Shown: piece after piece, positions 58,291 through 64,000 of the stretch | Numbering within the stretch: the first letter of the stretch is position 1 | Layout of the letters: each line of letters opens with the position of its first letter | DNA from: Claveliimonas monacensis | GTDB lineage: Bacteria > Bacillota > Clostridia > Lachnospirales > Lachnospiraceae | Assembly (NCBI RefSeq): GCF_014982975.1 | Contig: NZ_JADCKL010000009.1 | Location: forward strand, 1 to 64,000 | DNA: 64,000 nucleotides | Reading direction: 5' to 3' | Made by a program: the position numbers and the translations under genes | Notes under the pieces: generated by a model | What the model was told of the DNA's origin: nothing | Database searches by the model: none | What the model saw: the letters and a program-made list of their open reading frames with translations, nothing else

Positions 58291-58324
58291 AAGGGCGGAA
58301 GGACAAAAACTTCCGCCCTTATCT
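58291..58324 (+). terminator. proS terminator
   Basis: Perfect stem AAGGGCGGAAG / CTTCCGCCCTT; weak T-run. Confidence 0.75.
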
Positions 58325-58389
58325 TGCGCCTGAAACAGGAAATGGGATATGATATATACACGAAAATAGATTTTAAAGGACTGATAGAT

Positions 58390-59739
58390 ATGAATGGCGT
58401 CAGACAGACACATATATCCATGCCGGAGAAAGTGAAAGAGATCATTGGCACGCTGAGAGCCGCCGGCTTTGAGGCCTGGGCGGTGGGCGGCTGCGTCCGG
58501 GACAGTCTCCTGGGCAGGGAGCCGGAGGACTGGGACATCACCACCTCCGCCACGCCGGAGCAGACAAAGGAGCTGTTTTCCCGGACTTTTGACACAGGGA
58601 TCCAGCACGGGACAGTGACCGTGCTCCTGGACGGGGAGGGGTTCGAGGTGACCACCTACCGGATCGACGGGGCCTACGAGGACAGCAGGCATCCCAAAGA
58701 GGTGACTTTTACGAGGAACCTGAAAGATGACCTGCTGCGCCGGGACTTTACCATCAATGCCATGGCCTACAGCGATGAGGAGGGGCTGGTGGACATCTTC
58801 GGCGGCATGGAGGATCTGGAGCGGGGAGTGATCCGCTGTGTGGGTAATGCCAGGGAGCGGTTCAGTGAGGATGCCCTGCGCATCCTTCGGGGCGTGCGCT
58901 TTGCGGCCCAGCTGGGCTTCCGGCTGGAGGAGGAGACCCGGGAAGGAATGGAGGCGCTGGCCCCCACCCTGCAGAAGATCAGCGCCGAGCGGATCCAGAC
59001 GGAGCTTCTGAAGATCCTTCTGTCCGGACGGCCGGATATGCTGCGGACCGCCTGGGAGCTGGGGATCACCGCCTGGTTCCTGCCGGAGTTTGACCGGATC
59101 ATGGACACGTCCCAGGAGACGCCCCACCACATGTATACGGTGGGGGAGCACACTCTCCACGCCCTTTTAAACGTGCGGCCGGACAGGGTGCTGCGGCTTG
59201 CCATGCTGTTCCACGATATGGGAAAGCCGGACCTGAAGACCGTGGATGAGGAGGGAGTCGCGCATTTTAAGAAGCACGCCCTGCGCAGCGAGGAGATCGC
59301 CAGGGACGTGATGCGCAGGCTGAAGTTTGACAATGAGACCCAGAGGAAAGTGGCGGTCCTGGTGCGCTACCACGATTACCGGATGCCGGTCCAGGGAAAA
59401 TATGTCAGGAGAGCCATGAACCGGATCGGTCTGGATCTGTTCCCTCTGTACCTGGAGGTGCGCCGGGCGGATGTGCTGGCCCAGAGTACCTATCTCAGGG
59501 AGGAGAAGCTGGCAGATATAGACGGAGTGGAAGCACTCTACAGGCAGAGCCTGGCCAGGCAGGAGTGCGTCACGCTCAAGGACCTGGCCGTCAACGGCCG
59601 GGACCTGATCGAGGCGGGCTTTCGGCCGGGGAAAGAGCTGGGCGTGGTGCTGGAGAGTCTGCTGGAGGCGGTGATCGAAGATCCGCAGCTCAACGAGAAG
59701 AGCAGGCTTTTGGAACTGGCAGAAGAGAAAAAGAAGTAA
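58390..59739 (+). CDS. cca: CCA tRNA nucleotidyltransferase with HD domain
   Basis: It adds or repairs the CCA end of tRNAs, needed here since the tRNA genes seen do not encode CCA. The nucleotidyltransferase motif is WAVGGCVRDSLLGREPEDWD (DxD metal pair), then RRDFTINAMAYSDEE and EDALRILRGVRFAAQLGF. The HD phosphohydrolase domain has HDMGKPDLKTVDEEGVAHFK. The start at 58390 follows AAAGGA; the longer frame begins inside proS. Length 449. Confidence 0.93.
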   Translation: MNGVRQTHISMPEKVKEIIGTLRAAGFEAWAVGGCVRDSLLGREPEDWDITTSATPEQTKELFSRTFDTGIQHGTVTVLLDGEGFEVTTYRIDGAYEDSRHPKEVTFTRNLKDDLLRRDFTINAMAYSDEEGLVDIFGGMEDLERGVIRCVGNARERFSEDALRILRGVRFAAQLGFRLEEETREGMEALAPTLQKISAERIQTELLKILLSGRPDMLRTAWELGITAWFLPEFDRIMDTSQETPHHMYTVGEHTLHALLNVRPDRVLRLAMLFHDMGKPDLKTVDEEGVAHFKKHALRSEEIARDVMRRLKFDNETQRKVAVLVRYHDYRMPVQGKYVRRAMNRIGLDLFPLYLEVRRADVLAQSTYLREEKLADIDGVEALYRQSLARQECVTLKDLAVNGRDLIEAGFRPGKELGVVLESLLEAVIEDPQLNEKSRLLELAEEKKK

Positions 59740-59752
59740 AAAGAGAACAGGC

Positions 59753-59780
59753 ATATTACCGTTTTCGCTGTCATACATTA
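59753..59780 (+). promoter_or_regulatory. Candidate sigma-E/K-type promoter of the CotS-like gene
   Basis: ATATTA, 13 bases, CATACATTA. Both boxes agree with mother-cell sigma factor patterns (ATA and CATAnnnT). Confidence 0.4.
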
Positions 59781-59819
59781 AACAGAACATGATATTGGAA
59801 ATGTGCAGGGGACGGTAAT

Positions 59820-60875
59820 ATGCAGGATTACGAATTGAGTATATTGGAGCAATATCCAATCAATGTAAAGTGCACCCGCAAAACAAGGGGTGCGTTTTTT
59901 TGTGATACAGACCAGGGACTTTTTCTGCTCCGGGAGGCGGGGGTGTCCAGGCGCCAGGTCCTCCTGATGCGGCATGTGGGAGTCCATCTGTACCGGGAGG
60001 GGAATATGCGGACGGACCTGCCTGTGGCCAACTGCGACGGGGAGTATGTCAGCACGTCCCCGGAAGGGCGGAACTATATATTGAAGCAGTGGTTCAGGGG
60101 AAGGGAGTGCGATATCCGCAAGAGCCGGGAACTTCTGGAAGGGACTGCAAATCTCGCCCACCTGCACCGGTTTATGCAGCAGGTGCCGCCTTGCCCCGAT
60201 CCAGAGCCTGAGAGCGGACCGGAGGAGGACAGCGGCGAAAGAGCGCAAAGTCCTGCCGCCGATGCGGCTTTTGAGCCGGAGAGCCTGAAAAAAGAGTATG
60301 AGAGGCACAACCGGGAGCTGAAAAAGATCCGCAGGTTCATGCGGGGACAGTCGCCCAAAGGGGAGTTTGAGATGGAATTCCTCCGGTGCTTTGACGGCAT
60401 GTACGAGTGGGCCCGGCAGGCGGCAGAGGAGCTGGAGCGCACAGACTTTGGAGAACTCTGGGACGGAGCCAGGGAAAATGGCGCGATGATCCACGGGGAT
60501 TACAATTATCACAATATCCTTGTCACGGCGGGCGGGTACGCCATCACCAATTTCGACAGATGCAGGGTGGGTATCCAGATGGAAGACCTATATTATTTTC
60601 TGCGGAAGGCCATGGAGAAGCATGGGTGGAATGTGCGGAGCGGGGATCACATGCTGGATGCTTACAGCGCCATCCGGCCTCTGTCCGGGACAGAGATAGA
60701 GTACCTGAAGATCCGGCTGATCTACCCGGAGAAATTCTGGAAGCTGGCTGATTCCTACTATTGCTCCAACAAGGCATGGATCCCGGCCAAGAATGTGGAG
60801 AAACTAAAGACCGTGGTCATGCAGACAGAGGAGAAGAGCCGGTTCCTGGAACAGTTGTTTTCATTTTCTCTGTAA
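59820..60875 (+). CDS. CotS-family spore coat protein (kinase-like fold)
   Basis: A 351-residue protein of the aminoglycoside-phosphotransferase/choline-kinase-like fold. MIHGDYNYHNILVTAGGYAI contains the catalytic-loop pattern HGDxNxxN, followed by NFDRCRVGIQMEDLYYFLRK, where the usual Asp of the D-x-D metal motif is in NFD. These features and the end typify CotS/CotI-like coat proteins. A mother-cell-type promoter upstream supports a sporulation role. The region 185-215 is an acidic insert. A weak hairpin follows the stop. Confidence 0.85.
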   Translation: MQDYELSILEQYPINVKCTRKTRGAFFCDTDQGLFLLREAGVSRRQVLLMRHVGVHLYREGNMRTDLPVANCDGEYVSTSPEGRNYILKQWFRGRECDIRKSRELLEGTANLAHLHRFMQQVPPCPDPEPESGPEEDSGERAQSPAADAAFEPESLKKEYERHNRELKKIRRFMRGQSPKGEFEMEFLRCFDGMYEWARQAAEELERTDFGELWDGARENGAMIHGDYNYHNILVTAGGYAITNFDRCRVGIQMEDLYYFLRKAMEKHGWNVRSGDHMLDAYSAIRPLSGTEIEYLKIRLIYPEKFWKLADSYYCSNKAWIPAKNVEKLKTVVMQTEEKSRFLEQLFSFSL

Positions 60876-60921
60876 AAAGCCCAGAAACCTTGAAAATACC
60901 GGGTTTTTCGGGGATTTTCCC

Positions 60922-60950
60922 TTGACAAACAGGGGGAAAACCTGTATAAC
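60922..60950 (+). promoter_or_regulatory. hup promoter
   Basis: TTGACA, 17 bases, TATAAC; the leader is about 100 bases. Confidence 0.8.
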
Positions 60951-61056
60951 TTTATTGAAAGACGTCCGGCGGCTCTGCAAGATGCAGCGCAGGATGTACA
61001 ATAAGCTGAATAGAATATGATAAGGGTTCTATCATAAGTCGAAGGAGGAGTTATCC

Positions 61057-61332
61057 ATGAACAAAACAGAATTAGTAGCAGCTATTGCTGAGAACGCAGA
61101 AATATCCAAAAAGGATGCTGAGAAGGCCTTAAAAGCTTTTGTTGATGTAGTGACAGAAGAGTTAAAGAAAGAGGAGAAAGTACAGCTTGTAGGCTTTGGT
61201 ACATTCGAAGTGAGCAAGAGATCTGCAAGAGAGGGCAGAAATCCTCAGACAGGCCAGACAATGAAGATCGAGGCATGCAAGGCTCCGAAGTTCAAAGCTG
61301 GCAAAGCTTTAAAGGATGCTGTGAACGCATAG
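61057..61332 (+). CDS. hup: HU family DNA-binding protein
   Basis: A 91-residue histone-like protein: MNKTELVAAIAENAEISKKD, AEKALKAFVDVVTEELKKEE, VQLVGFGTFEVSKRSAREGR, NPQTGQTMKIEACKAPKFKA. It bends DNA and compacts the nucleoid as a dimer. GGAGGAG precedes the ATG. The strong promoter fits high expression. Length and arms are normal. Confidence 0.97.
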   Translation: MNKTELVAAIAENAEISKKDAEKALKAFVDVVTEELKKEEKVQLVGFGTFEVSKRSAREGRNPQTGQTMKIEACKAPKFKAGKALKDAVNA

Positions 61333-61408
61333 ATTTTGTTGCGGTTTATGTGAAAAGTTCGACAGGATGTGCCCCTGGCGCATTCTGCTGGGTACTTCGT
61401 AATATAAG

Positions 61409-61444
61409 ACGGCACTGCGGCGGAGAAGGCTGCAGTGCCGTTTT
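61409..61444 (+). terminator. hup terminator
   Basis: ACGGCACTGC / GCAGTGCCG with TTTT. Confidence 0.75.
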
Positions 61445-61471
61445 GTCCATAAAACGCAGGGAGGTGACAGT

Positions 61472-61711
61472 ATGAGACTTGATAAATTCCTGAAGGTTTC
61501 CCGCCTGATCAAGAGGCGCACCGTGGCGAATGAGGCCTGTGACGCGGGGAGAGTACTGGTGAACGGCGCGGTGGCAAAGGCCTCAGTCAAGGTAAAGCCG
61601 GGCGACATCATAGAGATCCAGTTCGGGACAAAAACTGTAAAAGTCGAAGTCCTCGACATAAAAGACACGTCTAAAAAAGAAGAGGCGAAAGATCTGTTCA
61701 AATATCTGTAA
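61472..61711 (+). CDS. rqcP: RqcP-like S4-domain RNA-binding protein
   Basis: A 79-residue protein made of one S4 domain: MRLDKFLKVSRLIKRRTVAN, EACDAGRVLVNGAVAKASVK, VKPGDIIEIQFG. In Firmicutes the small S4 protein of the hup-yabP interval (YabO, RqcP) works with RqcH in ribosome quality control, adding Ala tails to stalled peptides. GGGAGGTG precedes the ATG. Synteny hup-rqcP-yabP-yabQ-divIC is conserved. Confidence 0.9.
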   Translation: MRLDKFLKVSRLIKRRTVANEACDAGRVLVNGAVAKASVKVKPGDIIEIQFGTKTVKVEVLDIKDTSKKEEAKDLFKYL

Positions 61712-61738
61712 TAATCTCAGACAGCCTTTCATATGATT
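61711..61738 (+). promoter_or_regulatory. Candidate sigma-E-type promoter of yabP
   Basis: ATAATC, 13 bases, CATATGATT, the same spacing as at 59753. yabP is a sigma-E gene in Bacillus. Confidence 0.45.
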
Positions 61739-61754
61739 ATCAAGAAAGGTTGTG

Positions 61755-62045
61755 ATGGCAATGGAAGAAAAACAGGTGCGGGGAGCGCACAAGCTCGTTG
61801 TGAATAACCGGAAGACCAGCCTGGTGACAGGCGTCCTGGATGTTTTGTCCTTTGACCTGAACGAGATCCTCCTGGAGACAGAGCAGGGGATGCTGATGGT
61901 CAAAGGATCTGACCTTCACGTGAACAGGCTGAGCCTGGAAAAAGGGGAAGTGGATCTGTCCGGGACCATAGACAGTGTGGCCTACTCGGAGGTGCATCCG
62001 GCGGCCAAGACGGGTGAAAATATACTGAGCAGACTGTTCAGGTGA
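61755..62045 (+). CDS. yabP: Sporulation protein YabP
   Basis: A 96-residue protein: HKLVVNNRKTSLVTGVLDVL, SFDLNEILLETEQGMLMVKG, SDLHVNRLSLEKGEVDLSGT. This is the YabP family, small beta-rich proteins needed in sporulation of Bacillus. Start: ATG 61755 or 61761; both lie behind AAAGG. The yabQ gene follows three bases after the stop. Confidence 0.93.
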   Translation: MAMEEKQVRGAHKLVVNNRKTSLVTGVLDVLSFDLNEILLETEQGMLMVKGSDLHVNRLSLEKGEVDLSGTIDSVAYSEVHPAAKTGENILSRLFR

Positions 62046-62048
62046 CGC

Positions 62049-62381
62049 ATGCACGGGATAGAGGTGGAGGGCCTTTCTTTCCTTGAGGCAGTGCTGACGG
62101 GAATGACGGTCTGCAGTGTCTACACATGCCTGCGCGTGCTGCGGCGGATCGTCCGCCACGCCCCGGCGGCCATTGCTGCGGAGGACCTTTTTTTCTGGCT
62201 GGCGACAGCGTTTTATATGTTTGTGCAAATTCACCATACTACCAGTGGTAGCATCAGGTGGTATTTTATACTAGGTGTTGTGCTGGGGAGTATTTTTTTC
62301 TCCTGTCTGTCGAAAATTCCGGGAAAACTGCGAAAAAAATTGTACGCAAAGAGGAGGGGGAAATTCGGCGAAAACGGTTGA
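62049..62381 (+). CDS. yabQ: Sporulation membrane protein YabQ
   Basis: A 110-residue membrane protein with three or four hydrophobic segments: FLEAVLTGMTVCSVYTCLRV, AAEDLFFWLATAFYMFVQIH and WYFILGVVLGSIFFSCL. The tail is basic (KLRKKLYAKRRGKFG). Position directly after yabP identifies it as YabQ, needed for cortex formation in Bacillus. AGGTGA precedes the ATG. Confidence 0.88.
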   Translation: MHGIEVEGLSFLEAVLTGMTVCSVYTCLRVLRRIVRHAPAAIAAEDLFFWLATAFYMFVQIHHTTSGSIRWYFILGVVLGSIFFSCLSKIPGKLRKKLYAKRRGKFGENG

Positions 62382-62453
62382 ATAAGCAGGAGAAAAAAGA
62401 TAAGATAAGAGATAATAACCAGTGAAAGCTGGCGAAATGGGTGAGTAATTAAT

Positions 62454-62777
62454 ATGGGAAGCATTAAACAAAAGAACAGGGCGAGACGCCGGAAAAAACA
62501 GGTGCAGCAGCACAGGAGGAGTATGCTGGGCATCAGTGCGGTGATCCTGCTTTTGGCAGTCATTGTCTCGGTGAGCAGTATTGAGCTGCGTGCCAAGAAC
62601 AGTGCATACATAGAGCAGGAGCAGGAGCTGGAGGAAGAGATCCAGGCCGAGAAGGACCGCGCGGAGGAGATCGAAGATCTGGAAGAGTACGTAGGTACAG
62701 ATGAGTACGTGGAGCAGACAGCCAAAGATAAGCTGGGACTGGTTCACGAAAATGAGATTATTTTTAAGGCAAAATAA
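62454..62777 (+). CDS. divIC: Septum formation initiator DivIC/FtsL-like
   Basis: A 107-residue bitopic protein: basic N-terminus (KQKNRARRRKKQVQQHRRSM), one membrane helix (LGISAVILLLAVIVSVSSIE), a coiled coil (YIEQEQELEEEIQAEKDRAE) and the ending DEYVEQTAKDKLGLVHENEI typical of DivIC. It acts in the divisome with FtsL and DivIB. The divIC-spoIIE order is that of Bacillus. Confidence 0.93.
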   Translation: MGSIKQKNRARRRKKQVQQHRRSMLGISAVILLLAVIVSVSSIELRAKNSAYIEQEQELEEEIQAEKDRAEEIEDLEEYVGTDEYVEQTAKDKLGLVHENEIIFKAK

Positions 62778-62802
62778 GAATTTTTATAAGTATGCAAAAG
62801 AG

Positions 62803-62833
62803 AAGCTTTGGGAGAGAGTCCCAAAGCTTTTTT
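62803..62833 (+). terminator. Terminator between divIC and spoIIE
   Basis: AAGCTTTGGGA / TCCCAAAGCTT with T6. Confidence 0.9.
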
Positions 62834-62884
62834 GTTCCACAGACAGAAGTTTTGGCCTGCCTGTGGGTGCAGGGGAGTATAGCG

Positions 62885-64000
62885 ATGGGTGAGGTTAAGG
62901 AAAAGGAACTTTTTGTCAATCCCTACGTGATCCAGATGGACAAATTTGCGGGCTCTCTGAAGCATCTCTCTGAGACCTTTCTGGGCCTGGAAAAGAGCCG
63001 CCGGACGCTGACAGGGGAGGAGATCGACGAGATGTTCGCCGCTGTCTCGGAGAAGGTGTGCGGGGGATGTGAGAGGAAGAGCCTGTGTCTGGGAGAAGGC
63101 AGAGACAGGACAAGACAGATGGTCTACGAGATCATGGCTGCCGCCGAGGAGTACGGGGCAGAATTGAATGTGGAACTGAAGAGGAAACTGCAGAAAAAGT
63201 GTATCCTGGCGCCCCGTTTCCTGCGGGAGACGCTGGAAGTCTTTCAGGCGGAGAAGCAGAAGATCGTGTGGAGCCGGAAGATGGTCATGAACCGTGAGGG
63301 GTGCGCGGCGTCCATGAACGCCTTTGCAGATCTCGTCCAGCATGCAGCCCGTGAGCTGGACGCGGGGATCTGCATGGATGAGCACTTGCAGAAAAAAGTG
63401 AAGAATCAGCTGAAAAGGAGAGGGCTGAAACTTCTGTCCAGTGTGTTCTTTATGACCAAGCAAGGCAGGTACGAGGTTCATCTCACGGTGCGGGCTCCCA
63501 AGGGGCAGTGTGTGGCCTCTAAGGAGGCGGCGGAGGCGCTGTCCGTCTGCCTGGGGCGGAAGATGCTGCTTGTGAAGGGAGAGTGCCCGGTGGTGACCGA
63601 GAACTACGGTACGCTGGTGTTCATGGAAGGCCCGGGCTTTCAGACCATCCAGGGGGTGGCGAAGATCGGAAAGGGATGTCAGAAGATATCGGGGGATACA
63701 TTTGCCATGACTCAGCTTCCCGGCGGGAAGGAGGGGGTGGTCCTCTCGGACGGCATGGGCTCCGGCGAGCACGCCTTCCAGGAGAGCGCCATGGTGGTGG
63801 AGATGCTGGAGGAACTGCTGGAGGCCGGATTCCCGCCCCAGACGGCTGTTCAGATGATGAACACGGCTCTGGTGGCGGGCAGGGAGGAGCTTTGTTTTTC
63901 CACCGTGGATATGTGCATTTTCGATCTCTACCAGGGATCCTGCGAGCTGATGAAGGCAGGGGCATCCACCACCTTTATCCGGAGCAGTGCGGGGGTGGAG
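62885..64000 (+). CDS. spoIIE: SpoIIE-like serine phosphatase, 3' end beyond the window (partial)
   Basis: ATG 62885 follows AGGGGAG. The 372 codons seen contain a regulatory region with a Cys cluster (KVCGGCERKSLCLGEGRDRT) and the PP2C phosphatase start: SGDTFAMTQLPGGKEGVVLS, DGMGSGEHAFQESAMVVEML, EELCFSTVDMCIFDLYQGSC. The two Asp of 'LSDGMGSG' and 'STVDM' are the metal ligands. SpoIIE dephosphorylates SpoIIAA and so activates sigma-F in the forespore. The ten-helix membrane domain of Bacillus SpoIIE is missing: a terminator lies 52 bases upstream, so there is no room for it. Confidence 0.88.
   Translation, partial: MGEVKEKELFVNPYVIQMDKFAGSLKHLSETFLGLEKSRRTLTGEEIDEMFAAVSEKVCGGCERKSLCLGEGRDRTRQMVYEIMAAAEEYGAELNVELKRKLQKKCILAPRFLRETLEVFQAEKQKIVWSRKMVMNREGCAASMNAFADLVQHAARELDAGICMDEHLQKKVKNQLKRRGLKLLSSVFFMTKQGRYEVHLTVRAPKGQCVASKEAAEALSVCLGRKMLLVKGECPVVTENYGTLVFMEGPGFQTIQGVAKIGKGCQKISGDTFAMTQLPGGKEGVVLSDGMGSGEHAFQESAMVVEMLEELLEAGFPPQTAVQMMNTALVAGREELCFSTVDMCIFDLYQGSCELMKAGASTTFIRSSAGVE

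Noticed and set aside
62744-63772. A 342-codon minus-strand open frame at the right end
   Set aside because: It is the antisense of the SpoIIE-like gene, which reads through the whole stretch on the plus strand with clear phosphatase motifs.

Overview
The window looks like a chromosomal segment of a spore-forming member of Clostridia, most probably family Lachnospiraceae. The basis is a type 3 ProRS under a T-box, yabP-yabQ-divIC-spoIIE, spoVG, a CotS-like gene, a queT gene with a preQ1 riboswitch, glgC-glgD, and tRNA genes without encoded CCA. This is inferred from gene content and family resemblance; no database search was possible.

Layout. 1-4260 is an AT-rich accessory segment of small, mostly unknown genes. 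It includes a tight run of micro-ORFs, a HTH regulator, a lipoprotein, and promoters sharing a GTCTATA motif. It abuts a 3' fragment of metG at about 4267, so a mobile element or rearrangement appears to split metG. 4944-14976 is a defence island: a HIRAN protein, then a type I restriction-modification locus (hsdM, hsdS, a spare hsdS half, hsdR, tyrosine recombinase). Two cassettes of DUF3990-like (ADP-ribosyltransferase-fold) and DUF3791-like genes sit between the hsdS repeats. 15159-23074 is a carbohydrate ABC uptake operon with a YesM/YesN two-component system and two binding lipoproteins. 23279-28766 holds tRNA-Lys, a divergent tetR/yhgE pair, an extracytoplasmic propeller-like protein and two tRNA-Gly genes. 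28897-37002 holds a receiver-less Spo0A-type protein with its own 0A boxes, a degenerate GH25 protein, an OmpR-type two-component system, and a methyltransferase/membrane-protein pair. 37114-39780 is queT, a holin-like micro-toxin and an IS3-family element that separates the toxin from a convergent promoter. 39821-64000 is mainly core genome: asnS, a VanRS-like pair, a short SbcD/YhaN pair, prs-dnaI-dnaD, murC, glgCD, spoVG, rluA, proS, cca, cotS, hup, rqcP, yabP, yabQ, divIC and the start of spoIIE.

Most interesting system. The hsd locus carries three directly oriented copies of a TRD-boundary repeat. Two copies lie in hsdS and one precedes a headless spare TRD about 3 kb downstream. The DUF3990/DUF3791 genes lie between them, and a tyrosine recombinase closes the locus. 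Recombination between direct repeats would swap the specificity half and excise the putative toxin cassettes. That suggests a link between specificity switching and an addiction or defence module.

Other leads: a type I toxin separated from its probable antitoxin promoter by an IS; an orphan Spo0A DNA-binding domain with tandem 0A boxes; a predicted leaderless mRNA; three DnaA boxes upstream of the dnaD-dnaI operon; a SpoIIE that starts without a membrane domain; and a candidate small RNA next to matched long hairpins before asnS. Coordinates of starts were chosen from ribosome binding sites read in the sequence and differ in places from the longest open frame.
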